DNA of 64,000 bases from Anolis sagrei (taxonomy: Eukaryota; Chordata; Lepidosauria; Squamata; Anolidae): NCBI RefSeq assembly GCF_037176765.1, contig NC_090024.1, forward strand, positions 249,122,032 through 249,186,031, written 5' to 3'. Below the pieces are notes generated by a model. That model worked only from the letters and a program-made list of their open reading frames with translations. It searched no databases and was not told where the DNA came from. Positions 23,155-34,530 of the stretch are shown here, in pieces. The position numbers and the translations under genes are program-made. The first letter of the stretch is position 1, and the number at the start of each line of letters is the position of its first letter.

Positions 23155-23660
23155 TCTCAGCCATAGACATCCAGCTGGACCACAGTTCGAGTCCAGCCAA
23201 TCTTCATGACCGCATCTCCCCCTATGAACCGGTGCGGACTCTAAGATCTGCCGGGGAGGTCCTCCTATCAACCCCACTTCCGTCTTTAGTGCGGCTGGTA
23301 GGGACAAGGGAGAGGGCCTTCTTGGTGGTGGCCCCGCAACCCTGGAATGCCCTCCCCAGTGAACTTAGACAAACCCCTAAACTACAACTCTTTTAGGAAA
23401 GAGCTGAAAACTTGGTTTTTCCAGCAGGCATTTGATAATGAGAGATGAGACGATTCGGAATGTAGTAGTAATTTTGTAGTAATGTTGTTGTCTGATAAGA
23501 TGTTTTTATGATTATGACGAATTGTACACTGTTTTGCACTATGCTTTGTAGATTGCACTTGTTTTTCTTCATGTTGTACACCGCAATGAGTCACCCTTGG
23601 GGCTGAGAATTGCGGTATATAAGCGCAGTAAATAAATAAATAAATAAATAAATATGTCTT
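23155..23660 (+). mobile_element. L2-type LINE 3' end
   Basis: Decayed polymerase end (VRLVGTRERAFLVVAPQPW, ELKTWFFQQAF) then GGCTGAGAATTGCGGTATAT and an AAATAAAT tail. Confidence 0.8.
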
Positions 23661-23812
23661 TTAATTGCCTTTTAATTGCTTGTATTGATGTTTATTGCTT
23701 TTGTTGTTGTGCCTGGGCTCGGCCTCGTGTAAGCCGCACCGAGTCCCTTGGGGAGAGAGATGGTGGTGGCGGGGTACAAATAAAGTTAACAATAAATAAA
23801 TAAATAAATAAT
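23660..23812 (+). mobile_element. Second L2-type 3' tail
   Basis: GTAAGCCGCACCGAGTCCC, GGGGTACAAATAAAGTTAAC and an AAATAAATAAAT tail, directly downstream of the previous copy. Confidence 0.7.
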
Positions 23813-23819
23813 TTGTAGG

Positions 23820-23980
23820 CGCAAAGATGAGTGTAGACGCAGACCGCAGGCAGGATACCAGGAGGCGCTTCCTTCTTGGCAGGAGAGCAATGTCCAGTCT
23901 CGATCCAAGAGTGAAGAGGAGAGGCATCACACTGGCCACCAAGACCCCTCGCCTAGTCCAAGCCATTCCCTGTCATCACC
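23820..23980 (+). mobile_element. BovB LINE fragment
   Basis: RRRFLLGRRAMSSLDPRVK and GITLATKTPRLVQAI, the BovB segment that precedes the part present at 33,244. Confidence 0.75.
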
Positions 23981-23989
23981 TTTGGGTGT

Positions 23990-24100
23990 AATACTGATGC
24001 CTGGTTGCTGGTGGCAGGATGTGAGAGCGGGACCTTAGGGAACCGATCTTTTCCACACGTCCTGCTCTCGAGCCAGGCCTCATTGCCCCCCAAATCTCCT
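23990..24100 (-). mobile_element. CR1 fragment
   Basis: CACACGTCCTGCTCTCGAGC, the same piece as in 13,655-13,720. Confidence 0.6.
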
Positions 24101-24464
24101 TCCAAATGAGGGTGTGTGCGTGTGTGTGTATAAGGAGGCTTTCCCCCTGTCCATGCATCCAGGTGTAGTAAACATTCTGGGTGATACCAGGGCGCACTCC
24201 TGTGTCTTCATGGGGAGCAGCTGCTGTGAGCTGACACTACCAGACCCCCATGCACTCACTGTGTGTTGACAGGATAGGCAGGTGGAAGTACAGGGATAAA
24301 AAGCTATGAAAGCAAGAGTCCAAAAGCCGCAGGCAGGCAGGCCCACACACCCAGAAGAACCCCCACCCGTGGCTGGGACCCAATGAGAGGCTCCTCCTGC
24401 CCCCTCCCTCCCTCCCTCCCTCCCTCCCAGCCCTCCTCCTCCTCCTCGCGGCCTGCCTGCCTGC

Positions 24465-25520
24465 CTTGGTTCCAGCCCTCAGGAGGGAGGGAGGCCTTGT
24501 GGGCGCCAGGCCTCCCTCCCGCGGGAACGGCTTCGCCTTCCACTCACCTCCCGGGATCCCTCCCTCTCGAGCGCCGCGCCCCCCTCTTGCCTGCCTTCCT
24601 TTCTTCCTTGTCACCAAAATGGCGGAGAGGCCCCCCTCTCCCTCAGGCCCGTCGCCGCCCTCCCTCCCTCCCTCCCATTGGCCGGTCCCGGGAAGGAGCC
24701 CCGCCCTCCGTCCCATTGGAAAACCTGCCTCTCGCCCAGGATTGGTGGAGGGCGAGGAGGGGGCGGGGCAAGGGGAGCGGAGGGAGGGGAAGGAGGCAGG
24801 CCCCGCCCCTTCCTCGGGAGGAGGGAGTTTGACGTTACCGTAGCCCCGCCCCCTCCCCGTAACCTTTGAGGAGGGGCGGGGCTTGCGGGGTCCCTCCTCT
24901 TCCCTCTCTCTCTGCACGCAAACCCGGAAGGAGGGAGGGAGGGAGGGCGGAAGTGTGGTGGAAAGCTTCCCTGGGCGGAAACATGGGGTCGTGCCCGGCC
25001 GTGTGGGAGCAGGAGCCGCCCTCTGCTCTCTCTCTCTCTCTCTCTCTCCGTGAGGGCGGGGCGCGGCTCCTCCTTCCGGGCAGGCCTGGCCAAGCCCTGG
25101 TGTGGGCGCCCCCTGGTGGAGAGCGGGCCCCGCCCTCCTGCTCCCCCCCTCTCTCTCTCTCTGTCCCCGCCCCTCTTGCCCCTCTTGCCCCGCCTTGCCA
25201 TCCCCCAATCCCAGCCGGAGGCAGCCAGCCAATGGAGGGAGTGAGGGAGGGGCTTCTTCCCGGGCCCAGCCAATGGGAGGGCGGCGCGCGGCCGGGGTTC
25301 GGAGGGAGGGAGGGAGGGGGCGGGGGTTCCGCCATTTTGGAGAGAAGGGAGCGGCGCGTGAGGAAGGCGGAGGGAGAGAGCGAGAGCGGGGCCGGGAGAG
25401 GAGGTGAGGGGGCGGGGCCTCGCGGGGGGGGAGGGAGGGAAGGCCAGCACGGGGCGGGGTTTGGCACTCCTGGGGCGCCCACAAGAAGGCCTCCCGAGAG
25501 CCCCAAGGAAGGAAGCAAGG
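24465..25520. promoter_or_regulatory. CpG island built as an inverted repeat
   Basis: Very GC- and CpG-rich. Left arm (24,465-24,790) and right arm (25,200-25,520) are inverted relatives: CCAAAATGGCGGA at 24,614-24,626 is met by its complement at 25,328-25,340, each followed by GCCCTCC, CCATTGG and CCCGGGAAG in the same order. The motifs fit YY1-type, CCAAT and GC-box sites; CGGAAGT and CCCGGAAGG (ETS-type) lie near 24,926-24,956. A GAGGTGAGGG donor-like site at about 25,399 follows the right-arm motif, so a plus-strand first exon may start near 25,330. This looks like a two-way promoter of a housekeeping type. The long Pro/Arg/Gly/Ser frames here are by-products of composition. Confidence 0.65.
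25106..25119 (-). promoter_or_regulatory. CTCF-like motif
   Basis: On the minus strand CCACCAGGGGGCGC, the core of the CTCF consensus, inside the CpG island. Confidence 0.6.
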
Positions 25521-25604
25521 AATGCCGGGAGTTGTAGTCCAACACTCCGGGAGTTGGGAGGGAGGGGGGAGGCCTTCCTTCTCGGTGATTGCCCCCCCCC
25601 CGCA

Positions 25605-26040
25605 TGTATAAATATGTGAGAGGAAGCCTCGGGGGGGGGGGGGAGGAGGAGGGAGCTTGCATTCTGCTTCCCTGGAGAGAGACTAGGACGCAAGGGAACC
25701 ATGGCTTCCAACTCCAAGAGAGGAGGAGATTCCGTCTGAACACGAGGAAGAAGAACTTCCTGAAGACTGTGAGGAGAGCCGTTCAGCAGTGGAACTCTCT
25801 GCCTTCCCCGGAGGGAAGTGTTGTGGAAGGAGGCTCCTTCCTTCTTGGGAAGCTTGTAAACAGAGGCTGGGTGGGTTGTTGTAGGTTTCCGGGCTATATG
25901 GCCATGTTCTGGGGGCTGGGTGGCCACCTGTCAGGGGGGCTTTGAATGCCATCTTCCTGCTTCTTGGCAGAATGGGGTTGGGCTGGAGGATGAGGGCCCA
26001 GGAGGGGGGGGTCTCCTCTTCCCACTCTTCTTCTAGGATT
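25605..26040 (+). mobile_element. CR1 LINE 3' end
   Basis: YKYVRGS at the start, AVQQWNSLP, NRGWV and the LAEWGWAG-like end. It is interrupted at 25,875-25,915 by a 40-base piece of the Penelope-like family. Confidence 0.8.
25875..25915 (+). mobile_element. Very short insertion of the Penelope-like family
   Basis: GTTGTTGTAGGTTTCCGGGC through CCATGTTCTGG matches the left end at 14,388-14,426. GGCTGGGTGG lies on both sides (about 25,864 and 25,912), as expected of a target-site duplication. Confidence 0.55.
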
Positions 26041-26167
26041 CTGAGACCACTTCCCCCCTCAGGGCAGCAGCAGCAGAATAGGCTTTTGGACGAGCCTAGA
26101 GGCCGTGCTCCACCGGCCTTGCTGCGACTTTCATGCCAGCGCTGCCCTCGTTTCCATTTCTCTTGCT

Positions 26168-26425
26168 TCATGGCCAATATTTATTTATTTGTTTGTTTGT
26201 TTGTTTGGCTTGCATACTGCCACTCCCAATTTGGTTCGGAGCGGTTTACAGCAGTAGATTAAAACAAAGCCACCAACTTTAAAATACAATAAAATATGTA
26301 TTTATTTAAGCCATTTCTGTCCCGCCCTTCTCACCCCGGTTCATTCAGGGGGATTCAGGGCAGAGCATGCAAGAGCAGCCACTCAGTGTTGGGACACAAA
26401 ACTAAAAACACAGCCCCGTGGAGCC
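26168..26425 (-). mobile_element. Two L2-type 3' ends in series
   Basis: 26,168-26,292 (tail ATTTATTTGTTTG, then GCCACTCCCAATTTGG) and 26,297-26,425 (TATTTATTTAAGCC, CTTCTCACCCCGG) are minus-strand L2 tails of two subfamilies. 26,450-26,470 and 26,641-26,662 are (GGA)n runs; the rest to 26,780 is unassigned. Confidence 0.75.
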
Positions 26426-26789
26426 CAGTGTGGGCGGTCCCGTTCCCCTTGGAGGAGGAGGAGGAGGAGGAGGATGGGGGGGGGGGGGCTGACCCACCTA
26501 GACGGGGCTTGACAGGCCCATGGGTCGCTCCTTGTCCCTGGAGCCCCCTCCCCACAGAAATAAACATGGCCCCCACCCACCCTCCTCTCCTTTCAGAAAC
26601 TCCTGGAAACACACACACACTTGCACTTCAGCGCGTGGAGAGGAGGAGGAGGAGGAGGATGGGGGCTTCTGGCTCGTCTTCGTGGATTAGACGGTTGTTA
26701 CGATACATCTTAAATGAAACACCGTTGTCAGCCATTTTAATACAACATCTCATAATTTGTTTTAGGGTAAATATTTTATTCATGTTTTA

Positions 26790-26988
26790 GTTTGGATGTC
26801 TTCATGGATTGTTCTTGTTTTTATTTTGGTACTTAATTCCTTTGTTTTAAGTTTTCTGTTGTTACTCTCAATTATTTTGTATTATTTTGATGTTTCTGTG
26901 CCTATTTTGAGGCATTGCATGTTTGCCTTGCCATGTGTAAACTGCCCCGAGTCCTCCTGGGAATAGAGGCCAGTCTAGACATAAAGTT

Positions 26989-27020
<32 letters not shown>
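26790..27020 (+). mobile_element. L2-type 3' tail with (ATT)n
   Basis: GTGTAAACTGCCCCGAGTCC, ATAAAGTTTC and ATT repeats at 26,990-27,019. Confidence 0.75.
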
Positions 27021-27023
<3 letters not shown>

Positions 27024-27024
27024 T

Positions 27025-28030
27025 GTGCCAAGGCCCTCCTTGTCAGCGCTGAGTCCAAGAGGACCCCATAACAGCTGATATGTGTCCTCAGGGGAAGTGT
27101 AACCCCATCAAGCATAGGGTGCCACCCTCTACCCCGATCGGCCTCCTGACTGACCAGAAGGACCTCTGTCTTGTCTGGATTAAGCTTCACTGTGTTACCC
27201 ATCATCCAGCCCATCACAACTGTCAGGAAGTGGTCCAGGGTCTGGGGAGCTTCCTTGGATTTGGGTGGAAATGAGTAATAGAGTCGTGTGTCATCTGCAT
27301 ACAGATGACGCCAAACTCCAAAACTCCAGGTGAGCTCACCCAGTGGTTTCATGTAGATGTTGAAGAGCATGGCGGATAAAATCAAACCTCGCGGGAGTCC
27401 ACAGCCAATGGCCAGGAGTCCGAGCAGGTGTCCCCCAGAACCACCATCCGGGTCCGGTCCTCCAAGAACGAGTGCAGCCATGGCAAGGGAGTGCCCTCAC
27501 GTCCCATCCGGGAGAGGCGGCCCGTGGTCGATGGTAACGAAAGCTGCTGAGAGGACCAGGAGGACCATCAGGGAGGCACTTCCCCTGTCCAGTTCTCTGT
27601 GGTGGCCATCCACCAATGCAACCAAAGCTTTCTCTGTCACACGACCACGTCAAAATGATCGGTTTCATCCAAGAACCCCTGGAGTTGAATACCCACCTCC
27701 CACTCTAGAACCTTGCCCAAGAAGGGGAAATTGAAAATAGACCGAAAGTTGTTTAAGTTGGTCCTATGACTGCCTTGTTCAGGGATGTTGGGATGTTGCC
27801 CTGTCTCGTAATCCATTCGGCCAATCTCCCTCTGGCTCATTTAGCAAGCCAGGAAGGGCAAGGGTCTGGGGCACACGTGGTCGTGGCCCTTGCAGCTCCA
27901 AGGTCCTTCTCCACATCCTCAGGCCGAACCAACTGAAACACATCCATAAAAACAGGACAGCCGGGCGCCTCGGGTGCATCTATGGGTCCCGCCACAATAT
28001 TGGAGTCCCGGCATCCCATCCCGGGATTCA
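27025..28030 (-). mobile_element. Decayed L2 reverse transcriptase
   Basis: On the minus strand: LFNIYMKPLGEL, HLYADDTRLYYSF (catalytic box present), KLNPDKTEVLLVS and further upstream remnants in shifted frames. Several frame changes. The same order of motifs occurs in the full-length L2. Confidence 0.85.
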
Positions 28031-28084
28031 TCCGAGGGAGAGAATGGCCCAGAGCGGACTTTGTTCAGCAAAGACTCATTTTGT

Positions 28085-28485
28085 GAGCATCCCAACAATC
28101 CTCAATGTGGGTTGGGGAGGCAGGGCCTGAATTGGTGGTGGGAGGATTCCTTTGGGAAGAGGCCGGGGATTTGTTGGCAGCAGGCGCCTAATTGGAGACG
28201 CTCAGGAAGCGGACCCGGGACCCATGAGGGGAAGGGAGGGAGCCCCGAAATCTTTGTGTCTCTCAGCATTCAGCACATCCTGGTCATTCAGAGAACCCCA
28301 TTATCCAGTGAACGACACCCTTGGAAGGAGTTCCTCTTCCTTCCTTCCTTCCTTCCTTCCTCCTTTTCTTCTTTCTTTCTAGGTTCATTCTTTTTTAAGA
28401 ATCTGTGATTGCCTTTGCTGGAATCTGCGTATTCATTTGAGACCTGAGGCCTGCATTTCTTAATATTTCAATGAGGGGAAACGGG
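28085..28485 (+). other. 5' flank of zinc-finger gene 2, shared with gene 1
   Basis: Inverted match of 19,916-20,420. Includes a (CCTT)n run at 28,338-28,363 and a G-run near 28,485. No domain read. Confidence 0.6.
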
Positions 28486-28559
28486 GGGGGGGGGGGGATC
28501 TTGGAGGCAATGAAAGTTTTTGGCTGCCACCCTTGACCTTTTGCTTCTTCCTTGACCAG

Positions 28560-30780
28560 GGAAAACGGGGATGCTATGGAGCCACCTCTTGGGTGCAGGA
28601 TGGAAACCAAGAACATAGGAAGAAGAAGAAGAAACCCTCTCAAGGGGGTGGCCTTGCTGAATTCCTGATCTCACTTTCAGATAAGAAAGGAAAAAAAGAA
28701 GAGGCAAGGATCTGTATTACAACTAAACACCCACATCACTGTTGACATGACGGAGAACGCACCTAAATGCCTGGAGGGCGGAAAGAGCTTCACTCAGAGG
28801 GATCACCTGCAGCAACATGAAAGGATCCACGCAGGAGAGGAACCCTACACATGCCTGGAGTGTGGGCAGAGCTTCACTCAGAGTTCAAAACTACGTTCCC
28901 ATGAATGGCTCCACAGTGGGGAGAAACCCTACAAATGCCTGGAGTGTGGAAAGACCTTTCCTCAGAATTCAGTTCTACTTAAACATGAAAGGACTCACAC
29001 TGGGGAGAAACCCTATACGTGCCTGGAGTGCGGAAAGAGCTTCTCTGAGAGTGGAAGCCTACGTTTGCATCGACGGACTCACACGGGAGAGAAGCCTTAT
29101 ACATGCCTGCAGTGTGGACAGAATTTCTCTTATAGTTCAGGTCTACGTTCCCATCAACGGACTCACACTGGGGAAAAGCCCTATACGTGCCTGGAGTGCG
29201 GGCTGAGCTTCACTCATAGTTCAGCTCTACGTAAACATCAACGGACTCACACTGGGGAAAAGCCCTATTCATGCCTGGAGTGCGGACAGAGTTTTATTCA
29301 GAGTTCAGGCTTACGTTCACATCAACGGATTCACACAGGGGAGAAACCCTACACATGCCTGGAGTGTGGACGGAGCTTTGTTCAGAGTTCAGGTCTGCGT
29401 ACACATCAGCGGATTCACACTGGGGAGAAACCCTATTCATGCCTAGAGTGTGGACGGAGCTTTGTTCAGAGTTCAGGCCTGCGTTCGCATCAACGGACCC
29501 ACACAGGGGAGAAACCCTACACATGCCTGGAGTGTGGAAAGAGTTTCACTCGAAGCCATCATCTGCAGCAACATGAAAGGACTCACACGGGAGAGAAACC
29601 CTACACATGCCTGGAGTGCGGAAAGAGCTTCACAGAGAGTGGAAGTCTGCGTTTACATCAACGGACTCACACTGGGGAGAAGCCCTACACGTGCCTGGAC
29701 TGTGGACAGAGCTTTGCTCAGAGTTCAAAACTACGTTCGCATCAGTGGATCCACATTGGGGAGAAACCCTATAAATGCCTGGAGTGTGGAAAGAGCTTTG
29801 CTGAGAATTCAGTCCTACAAAAACATCAAAGGACTCACACAGGGGAGAAACCACATACATGCGTGGAGTGTGGAAAGAGCTTCACTGAAAGCGGAAGTCT
29901 ACGTTTGCATCAAAGGACTCACACTGGAGAGAAGCCCTATACATGCCTGGAGTGTGGACAGAGTTTTACTTATAGTTCAGGTCTGCGTTCACATCAACGG
30001 ACTCACGCTGGGGAAAAAACATACACATGCCAGGAGTGTGGACAGAGCTTCACTCACAGTTCAAGTCTACGTTCACATCAACGGACTCACACTGGGGAAA
30101 AACCCTATCTTTGCCTGGAGTGTGGACAGAGGTTTACTCATAGTTCGGGTCTAAGTTCCCATCAAAGGACTCACACTGGAGAAAAACCCTATACATGCCT
30201 GGAGTGTGGAAAGAGTTTCAGGGAGAATAGAAGCCTACATTCGCATGAAAGGACTCACACTGGAGAGAAACCCTATACGTGCCTGGAGTGTGGACAGAGT
30301 TTCACCCATAGTTCAGGGCTGCGCTCGCATCAACGGACTCACACAGGGGAAAAACCCTATACATGCCTGGAGTGTGGAAAGGGTTTTACTCGGAGGGATC
30401 ATCTGCAGCAACATGAACGGATTCACACTGGAGAGAAACCCTATACATGCGAGGAGTGTGGAAAGTGCTTCACTGAGAGTGGAAGCCTACGCTCACATCA
30501 ACGGACTCACACTGGAGAGAGACCCTATACATGCCTGGAGTGTGGAAAGAGCTTCACGGAGCGTGGAAACCTACGATCCCATCAAAGGACCCACACTGGG
30601 GAGAAACCGTATACATGCCTGGATTGTGGACAGAGCTTCTCTCGCAGTTCAGATCTACGTTCACATCAAAGGACTCACACTGGGCAGAAGCCCTATATGT
30701 GCCTGGAATGTGGACAGAGTTTTTCTCAGAGGGATCATCTTCAGAAACATGAAAGGACTCACACTGGGGAGGAACCCTAA
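28560..30780 (+). CDS. C2H2 zinc-finger protein gene 2, terminal finger exon
   Basis: Likely DNA-binding zinc-finger protein. The acceptor TTCCTTGACCAG (ending 28,559) matches that of gene 1. The finger array is one open frame from ATG 28,747 to the stop at 30,780 (677 residues): one degenerate N-terminal finger (CLEGG) then 23 intact 28-residue fingers with [12 protein letters not shown] linkers. Between the acceptor and 28,747 the linker is disturbed: an AGA-repeat expansion near 28,620 adds five bases relative to gene 1 and an A-run near 28,690 adds one. The two cancel, but the stretch between ([14 protein letters not shown]) is out of frame and a stop follows from the exon start. Translation would have to begin at 28,747, or the gene is decaying at its 5' side. 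The array itself shows no break, which argues for recent or present function. Inverted partner of gene 1. Confidence 0.85.
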
Positions 30781-31960
30781 AAATGCCTGGAGTGTAGGCA
30801 GAGCTTACTTATAGTTCAGGTCTACGTTTACATCAGAGGATTCACATCCTGGAGTGTGGAAAAAGCATCATGAAATCTACATTGTCATAGAAATCACACT
30901 GGAGGGAATAGTGGTATTTGTAAGCAGAGGGGCTTAATAACAAAAGACCCTCACAGCAGAGTAGCTTATGTGGTAGCAGAAGCGCGACCCAGAACCAGTA
31001 GTCAGTATAAGAAGAAATAGAACACACACAGACTATTATCTTCCTTCCGGAGGCCTTTCTTGTAGAAAAATATTGTTACAACACAAACAAGGTTTCCATA
31101 ACATAAACCAAAGTATTTATACTTCCTTTAGATAGTGAGATGACATTGCACTACTTCAGTCCTTTTTCAGTTGTCTTTTTATGTGTGACGATGTGGGGAA
31201 AAAATGTTTCCTTTTAAATCTTTTTACTGCCTTGTATTGATGTATTTTCCCCTTTTTTAATTGGCTAGGGCTTTCTTGTGAGCTTTTACTTTGAGGCTTT
31301 TATATTACAGGCTTGAGATACTCTTGTAGTAAACGAAGTAACAAAGTTTATTTATAGCTTCTGGCTCCAATGCTTATGGTTACATTTGTGTGTACTGTTA
31401 TAGTCTTGAGTCTTACATTCAATATCATTCACTTAGTTAACTTTTCCTATGAAACTTCAACTGTTTCACATCAACGAATATGTTACTTTTTCATATACTC
31501 TTGACAGAACTATATTCCGCCTTAAACCACACTGGCACTTCTTTATTTTCCTTAAAACTTAAACTCAATTTTCCTCACTGCTTTTCTCTCACAGAAGTTC
31601 CTAACTGTCCTCCACAAACAGGAATCCCTAACTCCCGCTTCTCACTCTCCAACTGCTTATTTTTAAACTTAACTCCGCCCCTTTGGAATGTTCAGCTCTC
31701 TTCCCCCCAACTGCCATTCTGGCTCAGCGGCCCTTTCAAATACTGACCTACACTCATCTGCATACGACCAATCGGCTGCATGTATGCTAATTAATCTTGC
31801 CTCTACTGTTGCTACCCTATTTCTGCCAATTCTGCCACATTGCAACATAGAACTATACATCAAAAATTTAACATAGATCAACAAATTCGCTACAGATAGC
31901 TTTCCTTCACGCTGGGCTTCTCTTTCAAATGTAGATGAGGAACATATAATAAATAGTAGC
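30781..31960. other. 3' side of zinc-finger gene 2 and unassigned AT-rich DNA
   Basis: 30,781-30,890 holds a decayed half finger past the stop. 31,300-31,900 has on the minus strand AATAAACTTTGTTACTTCG and a CCAAT-type U3-like region and may be an LTR fossil; ends not found. No gene seen. Confidence 0.35.
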
Positions 31961-31967
31961 TCTCTCC

Positions 31968-32234
31968 AGGCCGTAGCCAGGATTTTGATTCGGGGGTGGA
32001 GGGGGGGGGCTGAGTGAAAGAGGGTCTACCCTAGCAAACCTTTTGTGTATCGTTACCCCAATAATACCCCCATGCATATGGGATATACTGAGCATGGTGA
32101 TCAGATCATGATATGAATAAACATAACAGTTTAAATAATGTACCAGTAAGGCCTTCTTGTGGACCACCCTGAGAATTTCGGGGGGGGGGGCTGACGCCCC
32201 TCAAGCCCCCCCCCCCCCCCCCCGGCTACATGCT
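31968..32234. mobile_element. hAT-type non-autonomous element
   Basis: Ends CAGGCCGTAGCCAGG and CCCGGCTACATGCTTG are imperfect inverted repeats, flanked by GCTCTCTC and GTTCTCTC (8 bases, one mismatch). Same family as 7,314-8,152. Contains G and C runs. Confidence 0.65.
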
Positions 32235-32770
32235 TGGTTCTCTCCTTAGTCAAAGCCCAGCATGAGCAAAGCAGTCCTTACTCCGGGGGATTCTTCAGTC
32301 TTCCCACAGCCCAGGCTCCCTCCCAAGAGGAGAAGAGCGTCTTCACACAGGAGGAGAAACAAGCAACTCACAGGCACGCCAACTGTTTATGTTACCCTAC
32401 GGGGTTTGCTTCATTACTGCATCACTTTAACTCCTTCAGTGCCTGTACATCGTTTTGGTAATTAAAAATACACAGCTAATTTTCAATATTTCTGGCAGTA
32501 TTTAACGCCCAAGAGACAGAGCTTTCCAAACTTTTCATGTTGGTGAGACACATTTTAGACCTGCAGCAGGTAAGGTCCTGCAGAATCCTAAAAGGGACAA
32601 TCTGGAACAGAAATTAGATCTATTAGTGGACATTGTGCGTGGAATGGACTCTTCCACCTGTGAATTATCTGCTGAGGTCGGAGACTCTCAAGCCAAAATG
32701 ACTGAAGCTAAAATATAGCAGAAAAGTAATGAGAAAAGAACAGGAGAATTGGAACAGGAGATTAACATTG
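32235..32770. other. No gene recognised
   Basis: 32,510-32,565 shares AGAGCTTTCCAAACTTTTCA with the 3' side of zinc-finger gene 1 (about 17,712-17,740, opposite strand), perhaps a common repeat. Confidence 0.4.
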
Positions 32771-32960
32771 GAATGTCTTTTATTATGTTTGTATTAATCT
32801 TAATCCAATGTATTTTAAGTCATTATTCTATGTTTTAAGGCACTATGCGAGGGCCACTTGTAAGGCGCCTTGAGTCCCCTTCGGGGTAGAGAAAGCGGGG
32901 ATAGAAGTCAGGCCAAGGAAGGAAGGAAGGAAGAAAGGAAGAAAGGAAGAAAGAAAGGAG
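32770..32960 (+). mobile_element. L2-type 3' tail with (GGAA)n
   Basis: GTAAGGCGCCTTGAGTCCCC, GATAGAAGTCAGGCC then GGAAGGAAGG/GAAAG repeats to 32,960. Confidence 0.75.
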
Positions 32961-33243
32961 TGAGATTCCTTAAAGCCAAAGAGTTGACCTGGAGAACAGA
33001 TCAAGACGCCAGGACTGAAGGTTAGATGGATGGCCCAAACAGGCCAAAAATGGTGGATCAAGCAAAACCTTATCAACTTGGCTAAGCGACCTTGGAATTC
33101 CTCCGACAGAACAGGACAGAAAGGTAAATATAAGGAATTAAACAATCGTGATAAATACAGCAAAAATCATATGGGAAAAAGGGAGGGAGGTAGAAAGAAG
33201 GGAAATGACGTAAACATGGGTTACCAATGGAAAATGTTTTGAA

Positions 33244-33730
33244 TGTTTGGAAATAGATCTTGACAAAGATCCGCCTAGTCAAAGCCATGGTCTTCCCTGT
33301 AGTCACCTACGGATGTGAGAGCTGGACCTTCGGGAAGGCTGAGCGGAGGAAGATCGATGCTTTTGAGCTGTGGTGCTGGAGGAAAGTGCTGAGAGTGCCT
33401 TGGACTGCGAGAAGATCCAACCAGTCCATCCTCCAGGAAATAAAGCCCGACTGCTCACTGGAGGGAAGGAGACTAGAGACAAAGTGGAAGTCCTTTGAAT
33501 GCCACATCATGAGGAGACAGCAAAGCCTAGAGAAGGGAATGATGCTGGGGAAAGTGGAAGGCAAAAGGAAGAGGGGCCGACCAAGGGCAAGATGGAGGGA
33601 TGGCATCCTTGAAGGGACTGGACTGACCTTGAAGGAGACCCTGGGGGTGGTGACGGCCGACAGGGAGCTCTGGCGTGGGCTGGTCCGTGAGGTCACGAAG
33701 AGTCGGAGATGACTGAACAAATGAACAACA
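33244..33730 (+). mobile_element. BovB (RTE) LINE 3' end
   Basis: Open frame with AMVFPVVTYGCESWT, KIDAFELWCWRKVLRVPW, RRSNQSILQEI and EVTKSRR, the conserved BovB C-terminus, ending AGTCGGAGATGACTGAACAA. The frame is open for the whole fragment. Confidence 0.92.
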
Positions 33731-33734
33731 AAGA

Positions 33735-34530
33735 CCTTGACATTTGGGATTTGTAGTTACTGGGATTTATAGTTCACTACAATTAGAGAGCATTCTGAAA
33801 CCCACAAACGACATAAATGGGGCAAACTTCCCACACAGAACCCCCATGACCAACAGAAAAGACTTAAGGCCATCCGGTCCAACTCTCTTCACCAGGGCAA
33901 GAAGATGTTATCAGAGCCCTCCTGACAAAGAGCCATCCAGTCATAAATAGAGATAGATAGATATGATTCTCTCTCACACACACAGATATAGTATCACAGA
34001 TTTGAAAGAGACCCCTAAAGAAGGACAATGATATCTTGCATGTTCCCGAGTAGGCAAACCAGACACTCTCCACATCAACACTGACAAAGAAACAACAAGA
34101 AATACGGTTTACCCTCAAGCAGAAAGACATGACATAGATTAGAAACCCACACTTTCTCATTACTTTATTTCCCAGATCACCAGACTGGGCCACAGCAACG
34201 CCTGGCAGGGGACAGCTAGTCTATAGAAATAAAAATGTCATGTTTGTTTGTTTGTGGGATTCACAGAACTCAAAAACCAGTGGGCCAATTGACACCAAAT
34301 TTGGCCACAAGACACCTACTGATTCCATATGCCCAAATATGAACACAGATGGAGTTTGAGGGAAATAGACCTTGACATTTGGGAGTTGTAGTTACTGGGA
34401 TGTATAGTTCACCTACAATCAAAGAGCATTCTGAATCCTACCAGCGATAAACTTGGGCTGAACTTCCGACACAGAACCCCCCCCCCCCCCCCATGAACAG
34501 CAGAAAATACTCAAGGCCATCCAGTCCAAC
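33735..34530. mobile_element. hAT-like repeat fragments
   Basis: Two pieces (33,735-33,900 and 34,260-34,500) of the family at 14,535-15,066, with TTGACATTTGGGA, TTGTAGTTACTGGGAT and CACAGAACCCCCATGA. Between them a GATAGATAGATA run (33,945) and no gene. C-run at 34,478-34,492. Confidence 0.5.

Noticed and set aside
24237-25930. Long open frames of 300-440 codons on the minus strand
   Set aside because: GC-rich CpG-island composition, Pro/Arg/Gly/Ser only, no domain, overlapping frames open together.
28817-30814. Other long frames across the zinc-finger exons
   Set aside because: Shadows of the 84-base repeat in other frames; they lack the Cys and His pattern.
33960-34200. Possible unique exon near 34,000
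   Set aside because: Open frames short, no splice pattern, flanked by dispersed repeat pieces.
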